A stretch of 12,414 nt of DNA from Candidatus Kapaibacterium sp. (GTDB lineage: Bacteria; Bacteroidota; Ignavibacteria; Kapaibacteriales; HRBIN21): assembly GCA_025055465.1 (NCBI GenBank), contig JANWXA010000034.1, positions 1 through 12,414 of the forward strand. Direction: 5' to 3'. The position numbers and the translations under genes are program-made. Below, piece after piece: positions 6,158 through 12,414 of the stretch (positions are counted from its first letter, which is position 1; the number at the start of each line of letters is the position of its first letter). The notes below the pieces were generated by a model. That model worked only from the letters and a program-made list of their open reading frames with translations, searched no databases and was not told the DNA's origin.

Positions 6158-8006
6158 GGTGGATCCTTTCCTGGATGACTTCAACAAGCTCGGAGACGGT
6201 AAGGGGAATGCCTTGGACTTTCTCGTACGCTTTGGCATCTACGAGGTAACGGGCACGGAGGAGCTGGGTGAGGTGGCCGCTATTAAGTTCGGGGACTAGA
6301 ATGCGGCGGAAGCCCCGGAGGAGCTGACCCAGATTCCGTGGTAGCGGATTGAGGTAGCGGAGGTGAATGTGGGATACCGGAAGTCCTTGAGCCCGGCATT
6401 CCTGAACAGCGCTGTAGATGGAGCCATAGGTCGAACCCCAACCGACGACAGCCAGCTCGCCCTCGGGCTCACCGAGAGTGACGGTCTGGGGTGGGAGCTC
6501 TGCGGCAATCTGTTCAATCTTAGCGGCACGGAGCTGCACCATCCGTTCATGATTCAGGGGGTCGTAGGAGACGTTGCCGGTAATATCCTCCTTCTCTAAG
6601 CCGCCAATACGGTGTTCGAAGCCTGGAGTGCCTGGGATGGCCCACGGGCGCACACCGCGAGTGTCACGTTGGTATGGGTGAAAGACCCCGTTACTCTTGT
6701 GCTCTTCCGTTGCGAACGGAGGTGTGATAGGGGGTAGGCTTTCTACCGAGGGGATGCGCCATAGGTCGCTGCCGTTGGCCAGGAAGGCGTCGGAGAGCAC
6801 GATGACAGGGGTCATCCAGTGTAGGGCAAGACGGGTAGCTTCGTAAGCTGTCTGAAAGCAGTCTGCCGGGGTTGCCGCTGCCAGTACAGGGATCGGGGCT
6901 TCGCCATGGCGTCCGTAGAGAGCCTGCAAGAGGTCAGCCTGCTCAGGTTTGGTTGGCATACCAGTGGAGGGGCCGGCACGCTGGATGTCGCAGACAACCA
7001 GGGGGAGCTCTAACATGACTGCTAGGCCCAAGGTCTCGCTCATCAGCGAGAAGCCAGGACCCGAAGTCGCTGTGACACCCAGGTGCCCGCCGAAAGCCGC
7101 TCCGATGGCGGCGCTAATAGCGGCGATCTCGTCTTCTGCCTGAAAGGGGTAAACATCGTAGGACAGCAAGTTACTCATTTGGTGGAGGACTTCCGAGGCG
7201 GGCGTGATAGGATAGCCGGCGTAGAAAAGTTTGAGACCTGCTTTATGTGCAGCAACCACAAAGCCTAACACTAAGGCTTCGTTGCCGGAAATGCTGCGAT
7301 AGACACCAGGGGCGAGCTCTGCTTGTGGGATCTCGTACCGTGAGGCGAACAGCTCTGAAGTTTCCCCGAAATTATAACCTGCATGCAGCAGGCGTGAATT
7401 TGCCGCAGCAATCTCGGGGTTGCGTGCTCTAAACTTAGCCGTCACCAACTCTTCCAGTGTCTCCAGCGGGCGCCCAAAGAGCCATGCCAACAGCCCCAGC
7501 ACGAACATGTTCTTCATTCGTTCTTTTTCGCGCACGGACAGGCCAGTGTCAGCCAGAGCTGCGCCGACCAGTTGGGAAATGTTGAGTTTGATGAGCTGGT
7601 AGTCGGAGAGGCTACCGTTGGTAAGGGGATTTTCTGCTTCGGGATAGCCTGCCAGGCGAAGGTTCCGCCGGTCGAAGCCAGCTTCGTTCACGATGAGGAT
7701 ACCCCCGCGTTTGAGCAGGTGCAGATGCGTTTTCAGGGCGGCAGCATTCATCGCTACTAGAACATCACACTGATCGCCAGGGGTGAGAACTTCAAAGCTG
7801 CCGAAGCGGAGTTGGAAGCTCGAGACGCCAGCGAGCGTACCCTGAGGAGCACGGATTTCGGCAGGGTAGTTGGGGAATGTGGCGATGTCATTACCACGCA
7901 AAGCACTGGTATGGGCGAACTGCACTCCTGCCAGTTGCATTCCCTCGCCAGAGTCGCCGGCAAAAACAATCACCACGTCGGGAATAACAATGCGGTGCCG
8001 CTCCAT
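6150..8006 (-). CDS. korA: 2-oxoglutarate:ferredoxin oxidoreductase, fused gamma-alpha subunit
   Basis: This 618-residue protein fuses the gamma domain (about residues 10-190) to the pyrimidine-binding alpha domain (about 240-618). The gamma domain shows VFAGDSGEGMQLAG (14-27). The alpha domain shows GYPITPASE (264-272), the YPITP signature of ferredoxin-dependent 2-oxoacid oxidoreductases, then TSGPGFSLMSE (314-324). QRAGPSTGMPTKPEQADL (342-359) resembles the 2-oxoglutarate branch. The C-terminal third contains the transketolase-C-like VVGWGSTYGS (520-529). Length agrees with fused two-subunit enzymes of Bacteroidota and actinobacteria, some of which work under aerobic conditions. The ATG at 8006 precedes the gamma domain closely; the ribosome-binding site is weak (GGGAA about 12 nt upstream). 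It leads the korA-korB operon and diverges from an FAD/NAD(P) oxidoreductase gene. I see no exact TAnnTTTG box for this gene. No ferredoxin gene is in the window. Confidence 0.93.
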   Translation of the reverse strand: MERHRIVIPDVVIVFAGDSGEGMQLAGVQFAHTSALRGNDIATFPNYPAEIRAPQGTLAGVSSFQLRFGSFEVLTPGDQCDVLVAMNAAALKTHLHLLKRGGILIVNEAGFDRRNLRLAGYPEAENPLTNGSLSDYQLIKLNISQLVGAALADTGLSVREKERMKNMFVLGLLAWLFGRPLETLEELVTAKFRARNPEIAAANSRLLHAGYNFGETSELFASRYEIPQAELAPGVYRSISGNEALVLGFVVAAHKAGLKLFYAGYPITPASEVLHQMSNLLSYDVYPFQAEDEIAAISAAIGAAFGGHLGVTATSGPGFSLMSETLGLAVMLELPLVVCDIQRAGPSTGMPTKPEQADLLQALYGRHGEAPIPVLAAATPADCFQTAYEATRLALHWMTPVIVLSDAFLANGSDLWRIPSVESLPPITPPFATEEHKSNGVFHPYQRDTRGVRPWAIPGTPGFEHRIGGLEKEDITGNVSYDPLNHERMVQLRAAKIEQIAAELPPQTVTLGEPEGELAVVGWGSTYGSIYSAVQECRAQGLPVSHIHLRYLNPLPRNLGQLLRGFRRILVPELNSGHLTQLLRARYLVDAKAYEKVQGIPLTVSELVEVIQERIHHD

Positions 8007-8084
8007 CTTTCAGAACGATTCCCAAGATGACTTTCTCAGCAACTGACGACGCACCAGGGCAACTAAGAATTTAGGGGTGGCGGC

Positions 8085-8092
8085 TATTTTTG
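8085..8092 (+). promoter_or_regulatory. Bacteroidota-type -7 box upstream of the FAD oxidoreductase gene
   Basis: TATTTTTG matches TAnnTTTG exactly in the gap between the divergent korA and flavoprotein genes. Transcription from it would begin near 8098, leaving a leader of about 30 nt to the ATG at 8132. The GTG at 8105 would be almost leaderless, which argues for a downstream start. No -33 TTG is visible. Confidence 0.45.
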
Positions 8093-8131
8093 TAAAAGAC
8101 AGTCGTGTGCCTTTGGATGAAGAGCGCTGTC

Positions 8132-9502
8132 ATGGAGCGCGGACATTATGTCATCGTGGTTGGAGGTGCCGTTGCTGGTGCGGAAGCAGCTTTCCAATTT
8201 GCCCAGCGTGGGATTCGTGTAGCGGTCCTGGAGCAGAATGCCCTGCCCTACGGTAAGATTGAGTACGGCTTACCCAAATGGCACGTAAAATTACGCAACA
8301 AGGAGGAGGGCAGCATTGACAGCAAACTGCAACATCCGTTGGTGCGTTATGTTCCCAGGGTACGCCTGGGGGAAGATATTCGCTTGGTAGAGCTTCTGCA
8401 GTGGGGTGTTAGTGCTGTTGTGTTAGCAAACGGAGCATGGCGTGATCGCCCCTTCCCCGTGCCCGAAGCAGACCAGTATATTGGCCGCGGCTTCTATTAC
8501 CAGAACCCGTTTATGACATGGTTCAACCTTATGCATGATCCTGACAGCGGTGTTGAGCCGTACGAAATAGCCGATGGCGCCATTGTTATTGGAGGTGGTT
8601 TAGCTTCTATTGATGTCGCTAAAGCTCTGATGATGCTGACCGTAGAGGAAACACTGCGGCAGCGGGGCATTACCACCAACGTCATTGACATGGAACACGG
8701 TATTGATCGGATTCTGCAGCGCCATGGGCTTACTTTACAGGAGCTTGGTATCCGTGGCTGTACGCTCTACTATCGACGGCGTGCCATAGATATGCCCTTG
8801 ACACCGATGCCGGTAGACACGCCCGAACGGCTGGCGAGGGCTCAAACTGTGCGGGTCAAGGTGCTGGAGACAGCCAGACGGCGCTACCTGTTTGGCTTCC
8901 AGGAATTGCATCTCCCGGTCGGTATCATTACCGAGGCTGGACGCATGGTTGGGCTTGTCCTGTGCCGGACACAGGTGGTGGGGGATCGCGTCGTTCCGGT
9001 GGAAGGAAGTGAGCACGAGGTGCGGGCGCCTTTGGTGGTCTCTTCCATCGGGAGCATCCCGGAGCCGCTGCCCGATATCCCACAGCGGGGTGAGACTTAT
9101 GCTATTGCCGAGACGACGCTGTGCCGTGTAGAGGGCTATGAGAATGTCTTCGCTGTGGGAAACGCCGTTACCGGGCGTGGCAATATCCAAGAAAGCCTGC
9201 GGCACAGCCGGGAGGTCTCACAACGCATTGTCGAGGATTATCTGGAATGGGGCACTCATGTCTATGAAGCTCTAAACCGAGACCAGGAGGCCCGCGTTGC
9301 TCAGGAGGTTGCTCAGATTGCAGAGCATCTAGATGGCCGCATCCCCCTCCTTCCGGAGCGTCTTCAAGCCATTGAGGAGCGGATTCAGCAGCTCCAGCAA
9401 CGGGTTGGCTATACTGGGGATTACCGCAGCTGGATTCAACGCCATCTGCCAAAGCGCCTGGAGGAAATGTTACAGTTGGAGGTCTCTGATGCGGAGGAAT
9501 AG
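8132..9502 (+). CDS. FAD/NAD(P)-dependent oxidoreductase, adrenodoxin reductase/FprA-like (possible ferredoxin-NADP reductase)
   Basis: This is a two-Rossmann flavoprotein of 456 residues. The FAD-binding site is YVIVVGGAVAGAEAA (6-20), followed by PYGKIEYGLPKWHVK (39-53), which parallels the PYGLVRYGVAPDH segment of adrenodoxin reductase/FprA. The second nucleotide site, IVIGGGLASIDVAKAL (151-166), parallels GNGNVALDVARIL. ENVFAVGNAVTGRGNI (337-352) matches the closing FAD segment. Such enzymes move electrons between NAD(P)H and ferredoxin. Standing divergently beside korAB, it could link 2-oxoglutarate oxidoreductase electrons to NADP; that is inference. Odd points: the middle glycine of GxGxxG is alanine, and a Gln/Glu-rich helical tail of about 80 residues (375-456) follows the catalytic fold. 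ATG 8132 is preferred because GAAGAG lies 7 nt upstream; GTG 8105 and ATG 8117 are in frame. A glutamate synthase small-subunit-like partner for another enzyme is an alternative. Confidence 0.85.
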   Translation: MERGHYVIVVGGAVAGAEAAFQFAQRGIRVAVLEQNALPYGKIEYGLPKWHVKLRNKEEGSIDSKLQHPLVRYVPRVRLGEDIRLVELLQWGVSAVVLANGAWRDRPFPVPEADQYIGRGFYYQNPFMTWFNLMHDPDSGVEPYEIADGAIVIGGGLASIDVAKALMMLTVEETLRQRGITTNVIDMEHGIDRILQRHGLTLQELGIRGCTLYYRRRAIDMPLTPMPVDTPERLARAQTVRVKVLETARRRYLFGFQELHLPVGIITEAGRMVGLVLCRTQVVGDRVVPVEGSEHEVRAPLVVSSIGSIPEPLPDIPQRGETYAIAETTLCRVEGYENVFAVGNAVTGRGNIQESLRHSREVSQRIVEDYLEWGTHVYEALNRDQEARVAQEVAQIAEHLDGRIPLLPERLQAIEERIQQLQQRVGYTGDYRSWIQRHLPKRLEEMLQLEVSDAEE

Positions 9503-9503
9503 A

Positions 9504-10067
9504 CTACCGGCTTTCCCATACCAGGCGCAGCTCGGGGATCAGAGCAGAGCGCAGCGCTCGTGGTGAACGCAACAGCCAATGTCCCCCAGTGAGGATATGG
9601 ACGTAGCTCTTGCTGATAGGCGAGGGTACACTGACTCCAACGAAAGTCCCCAGCCGTAAGGCACGCAGATCCGTACTGAGAGCTTCGCGCCACCCCTCCG
9701 ATGCTGAAAGTCCGAAAGGGAAGCCCAATTCCAGAGCTACAGCAGGAGTAAACTGTGGCTGCTGGCTGTGGTATAGTTGTAGCAGGAGGCGGTACTGTAA
9801 TTCGCCCCAAATAAGGTACTCCTCGTGTGTTCCGCTGCGAGTTCGCAGTCCAGAGAGCACTATGTCAATACTGGGAACAAAAAAGGAGCGGAGCCTGCTT
9901 CCCCACCCTATGCCAACAGTCGGTAAGGGGACCACCACAATGGAGCTACTGGTAGGAATGCGCCAGGAGACTGTACCATGAGCATGGAAGTCCACAAAAA
10001 ATTGGCTCTTGGCGCTTGTAGCGCACACGAACACACAGGCAAGGGCTTTCAGTAATTTTGTGCTCAT
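9504..10067 (-). CDS. Exported protein of unknown function, possible outer-membrane or periplasmic beta-rich protein
   Basis: I do not recognise this 187-residue protein. It starts with a signal peptide (MSTKLLKALACVFVCATSAKS, then QFFVDF), so it should be exported. The mature part alternates short hydrophobic stretches (SSIVVVPLPTVGIGW, 41-55; LQYRLLLQLY, 90-99; PAVALELGFPFGL, 108-120; GTFVGVSVPSP, 140-150) with charged turns. This resembles a small beta-barrel or beta-sandwich such as those annotated as outer-membrane proteins. It contains no catalytic motif or metal site that I can name. Two cysteines lie in the signal region (11 and 15), but a lipobox is not evident. The stop is 1 bp from the stop of the convergent flavoprotein gene. 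Its 5' end is divergent from rmlB and contains the likely rmlB promoter. No clear Shine-Dalgarno is present; the signal peptide supports the start. Confidence 0.68.
   Translation of the reverse strand: MSTKLLKALACVFVCATSAKSQFFVDFHAHGTVSWRIPTSSSIVVVPLPTVGIGWGSRLRSFFVPSIDIVLSGLRTRSGTHEEYLIWGELQYRLLLQLYHSQQPQFTPAVALELGFPFGLSASEGWREALSTDLRALRLGTFVGVSVPSPISKSYVHILTGGHWLLRSPRALRSALIPELRLVWESR
10053..10060 (+). promoter_or_regulatory. Bacteroidota-type -7 box upstream of rmlB
   Basis: TAATTTTG is an exact TAnnTTTG match, 81 nt before the rmlB ATG. It lies inside the signal-peptide codons of the divergent exported-protein gene. The 12 bases before it (AAGGGCTTTCAG) are nearly the same as those before the adk box, suggesting a shared promoter element. 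No -33 TTG is visible. Confidence 0.42.
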
Positions 10068-10130
10068 TGAAAGAATGCAAGTTGCGCAGTGTCTAAAGAC
10101 GCAGAGGCAGCGGGCAGAGATATGGTGCGA

Positions 10131-10134
10131 AGGA
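10131..10134 (+). promoter_or_regulatory. Shine-Dalgarno that decides the rmlB start
   Basis: AGGA lies 7 nt before the ATG at 10142 but only 1 nt before the in-frame ATG at 10136. The spacing favours 10142 as the start of rmlB. Confidence 0.55.
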
Positions 10135-10141
10135 CATGGTT

Positions 10142-11197
10142 ATGGGCGAACGGGAAAATCCCCAGTCATTGCTGATAACAGGAGGAGCGGGGTTTATTGG
10201 GACGAATTTTGTTCGCTACCTTCTCCGGCATACAGACGTTCAGGTTGTTGTCGTGGATGCCCTGGCCTATGCTGGACAGCACTGCAATGTGGAACAGTGG
10301 CAGGGGGATCAGCGCTGTTCCTTTGTGCGCGGCCACATAGAAAATGCTGAGCTCGTTGAGTATGTGTGTCGCACCTATGCAGTGGACACTATTGTCAACT
10401 TGGCAGCGCAGACCCATGTAGACCGTTCTATATTGGACGTCCATCCGTTCGTGGAGGCAATCGTACGGGGAACGGTTGTTCTGCTGGAAATTGCCCGGCG
10501 GTTGAGGTTGAGTCGTTTCGTACAAATGTCCACAGACGAAGTGTACGGGGAGTGCCTCGTTGGGGAATGCAGTGAGGGCAGCCCTATTGTTCCCAGTTCG
10601 CCCTATGCTGCTTCGAAGGCCGCAGCGGATAGCTTTGTTCAATCGTATGGGCGCACTTATGGGCTTTCGACCTTGATTGTGCGGAGCTGTAATGTGTATG
10701 GTCCGTCCCAGTTTCCGGAAAAACTCGTTCCGATGAGCATTCTCTGTGCTCTGCACGATGAGCTAATCCCCCTTTATGGAGATGGTACTCAGCGGCGACA
10801 GTGGCTTTTCGTGGAAGACCTTTGCCGGGCGCTGTGGCTGCTTTGCCGCGTAGGGCAACCGGGGCAGGTCTACCACGTTAGCAGCGGAATTGAGCAGGAA
10901 AATCGGGAGATGGTGGAGCACATTCTTCAACTACTGCGGAAGCCGCGAACGCTCTTGAGCTCTGTGCCTGACCGTCCGGGGCATGACCGGAGGTATGCTT
11001 TACGGTGGGATAAGATCCGCGATCTGGGCTGGGAGCCGCAGATATCATTGGAGGAAGGGCTGAAGCAGACGGTGGAGTGGTACCAGGCGAACCGGAGCTG
11101 GTGGGAGCCCCTCTGGACGGGTCCATATGCCCGTTATCGGCAGCAGTGGTATGGCCAACTTTCACAGTCTGGTGCGGCGTCATGGGGAATGGTATAA
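10142..11197 (+). CDS. rmlB: dTDP-glucose 4,6-dehydratase
   Basis: RmlB (RfbB) is an NAD-dependent extended short-chain dehydrogenase that turns dTDP-glucose into dTDP-4-keto-6-deoxyglucose, the branch point to rhamnose and other deoxysugars. From the ATG at 10142 the product is 351 residues, close to the family length of about 350-360. Visible motifs are GGAGFIG (14-20, NAD), VDALAYAG (38-45), AAQTHVDRSI (88-97), the catalytic STDEVYG (130-136, Thr-Asp-Glu), YAASK (155-159, Tyr/Lys), FPEKLVP (191-197), GDGTQRRQWLFVEDL (213-227), and DRPGHDRRYALRWDKI (277-292), which is diagnostic of RmlB. A small deviation is CNVYGP (183-188) where RmlB usually has NNYGP. The stop codon overlaps the start of the following dehydrogenase gene by 1 bp (TAATG), so the two are translationally coupled. 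rmlA, rmlC and rmlD are not in the window. Confidence 0.94.
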   Translation: MGERENPQSLLITGGAGFIGTNFVRYLLRHTDVQVVVVDALAYAGQHCNVEQWQGDQRCSFVRGHIENAELVEYVCRTYAVDTIVNLAAQTHVDRSILDVHPFVEAIVRGTVVLLEIARRLRLSRFVQMSTDEVYGECLVGECSEGSPIVPSSPYAASKAAADSFVQSYGRTYGLSTLIVRSCNVYGPSQFPEKLVPMSILCALHDELIPLYGDGTQRRQWLFVEDLCRALWLLCRVGQPGQVYHVSSGIEQENREMVEHILQLLRKPRTLLSSVPDRPGHDRRYALRWDKIRDLGWEPQISLEEGLKQTVEWYQANRSWWEPLWTGPYARYRQQWYGQLSQSGAASWGMV

Positions 11198-12414
11198 TGG
11201 TTCAGGAGCACAAAGCGGCTCTGGTGCGCATGCTAAAGCAGCAGATCAAACAACGCAGCATTACTGTTGGGATACTTGGGATGGGCTATGTTGGGCTTCC
11301 CTTGGCGGTAGAGTTTGCGCGGGCAGGTATACGCACGCTGGGCTTTGACACCAAGCTGGACAAGCTGACTCAACTTCGTCAAGGGCGATCTTACCTCCGC
11401 GATGTTCCAGAAATAGCCCTTGCTGAGCAAGTACATGCTGGACGGCTCATACCTACGGAGGACTTCCAACGCTGCGCCGAGTGCGACGCTCTCTTTATCT
11501 GTGTTCCCACACCGTTCACCCCTCATAAGGACCCTGACATCTCCTATGTGTTGAAAGCTGCCGAGAGCATTGCGCAGACACTTCGCCGAGGCCAGCTCGT
11601 CGTGCTCAAAAGTACTACGTTCCCTGGAACAACTGAAGAGCATGTTCTTCCGGTCTTGCAGCGGACAGGGCTGCGAGTTGGCCAGGATTTCTTCCTCGCA
11701 TTCTCCCCAGAGCGGGTAGACCCTGGGAACAAGATTTGGACAACCACAAATACTCCGGTTGTCGTGGGAGGGGTCACGCCCGTGTGTACGGAGCTGGCTG
11801 CGGCGGTGATCCGGCTGGCTGTACAGACGGTTGTGCCGGTTAGCTCTCCGCGGGTTGCTGAAATGGCCAAGTTGTTGGAGAATATCTTCCGCAGCGTCAA
11901 TATTGCTTTGGTCAACGAGATGGCTCAACTCTGTGACCGGCTGGGTGTCAATATCTGGGAGGTAGTGGAAGCAGCATCAACGAAGCCCTTTGGTTTCATG
12001 CCTTTTTACCCCGGGCCGGGGATTGGTGGGCATTGCATCTTGATTGATCCGTATTATCTGGCATGGGCCGCACGCCGATACGACTTCGTAACTAACTTTG
12101 TGGCGCTGGCAGCGGAAGTCAATGAGGCTATGCCATTTTACGTGCGGGATATGGTTGAGCGGGAGATCGCTCGTTTGCCCGTGCGCTTGCAGACCGCGCG
12201 TGTCCTCTTTCTCGGTGTCGCTTTCAAGCGAGATGTAGATGATTTACGCCACTCGCCTGCACTGAAGATTATGGAGTTGCTCGTGCAGGATGGGGTTCGC
12301 CACGTTGGTTACTACGACCCGTATATTCGGCGCGTGGAATTGCTGGGGCAGACCGTAGAGTCGGCTCCAGAGCTGACACCGGAGCTGCTTCGACGACAGC
12401 ATATTGTGGTGATT
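11197..12414 (+). CDS. wbpA: UDP-sugar 6-dehydrogenase, WbpA-type (UDP-GlcNAc dehydrogenase likely), partial at its C-terminus
   Basis: 406 codons are present before the right edge; family members have about 430, so only the tail is missing. These enzymes oxidise C6 of a UDP-sugar to the uronic acid in two NAD-dependent steps. The NAD site is VGILGMGYVGLPLA (24-37). Catalytic elements are STTFPGTTEE (139-148), FSPERVDPGN (169-178), AKLLEN (224-229, Lys224), PGPGIGGHC (272-280, nucleophile Cys280) and GVAFKRDVDDLRHSPAL (340-356, Lys344). STTFPGTTEE with SPERVDPGN favours the UDP-GlcNAc dehydrogenase WbpA branch over UDP-glucose enzymes; UDP-ManNAc (WecC) cannot be excluded. The usual Pro after GGHCI is Leu (GGHCILIDP). 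The start codon overlaps the rmlB stop (TAATG), and a GGGGA about 8 nt upstream can serve as ribosome-binding site. With rmlB it begins what is probably a surface-polysaccharide operon. Confidence 0.9.
   Translation, partial: MVQEHKAALVRMLKQQIKQRSITVGILGMGYVGLPLAVEFARAGIRTLGFDTKLDKLTQLRQGRSYLRDVPEIALAEQVHAGRLIPTEDFQRCAECDALFICVPTPFTPHKDPDISYVLKAAESIAQTLRRGQLVVLKSTTFPGTTEEHVLPVLQRTGLRVGQDFFLAFSPERVDPGNKIWTTTNTPVVVGGVTPVCTELAAAVIRLAVQTVVPVSSPRVAEMAKLLENIFRSVNIALVNEMAQLCDRLGVNIWEVVEAASTKPFGFMPFYPGPGIGGHCILIDPYYLAWAARRYDFVTNFVALAAEVNEAMPFYVRDMVEREIARLPVRLQTARVLFLGVAFKRDVDDLRHSPALKIMELLVQDGVRHVGYYDPYIRRVELLGQTVESAPELTPELLRRQHIVVI

Noticed and set aside
6158..6238. Longer korB start at 6238.
   Set aside because: The extra 27 residues (basic and Pro/Ser-rich) lie wholly inside korA, and a good Shine-Dalgarno sits 6 nt before the ATG at 6157.
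8007..8131. A mirrored operator between korA and the flavoprotein gene (GCAACT occurs twice).
   Set aside because: The repeats are only six bases, direct and unequally placed relative to the two starts; chance is a sufficient explanation.
11233..11928. A 231-codon minus-strand open frame opposite the UDP-sugar dehydrogenase.
   Set aside because: It is a shadow of a gene with a complete set of dehydrogenase motifs.

Overview
The window reads as chromosomal DNA of a free-living member of the Bacteroidota/Chlorobiota (FCB) group, moderately GC-rich by eye. Three signs point there. A secreted protein ends in what looks like a type IX secretion (T9SS) type A sorting domain. Four transcription units carry an exact TAnnTTTG box, the Bacteroidota -7 promoter consensus. 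The 2-oxoglutarate:ferredoxin oxidoreductase is the two-subunit type with a fused gamma-alpha chain that is common in this group. A Chlorobiota/Ignavibacteria/Kapabacteria-like lineage is possible, but the sequence alone does not settle it. No rRNA, tRNA, CRISPR array, insertion sequence or phage gene was seen. Coding density is very high, with no gene-free stretch over about 130 bp.

Layout. Positions 1-3751 hold a minus-strand group read right to left: a membrane family-2 glycosyltransferase, adenylate kinase (adk), and a large exported Asp-box (BNR) plus fibronectin-III protein that runs off the left edge. Diverging from the glycosyltransferase is a plus-strand gene (3879-5135) for a secreted relative of peptide-N-glycosidase F. 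It is followed tail-to-tail by korB-korA on the minus strand (5132-8006). Diverging from korA is an FAD/NAD(P) oxidoreductase of the adrenodoxin reductase/FprA type (8132-9502). This converges within 1 bp on a small exported protein of unknown function (9504-10067, minus). The right end (10142-12414, plus) begins a nucleotide-sugar operon: rmlB, then a WbpA-type UDP-sugar dehydrogenase cut by the window edge.

How the genes may work together. KorAB would exchange electrons between 2-oxoglutarate and ferredoxin, and the divergent flavoprotein could link ferredoxin to NAD(P)H; that coupling is inferred from family and position. The rmlB/wbpA pair supplies 6-deoxy-4-keto and uronic-acid sugar nucleotides, probably for a surface polysaccharide locus continuing to the right. 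The PNGase F-like protein and the Asp-box protein are both predicted to be exported. They may act on glycans or glycoproteins outside the cell, though neither substrate can be read from the sequence.

The most notable items are: the PNGase F-like protein, which keeps two catalytic acids but seems to have lost a third; a 20-nt promoter-like element shared by adk and rmlB; and a short adk leader that can fold in two competing ways.
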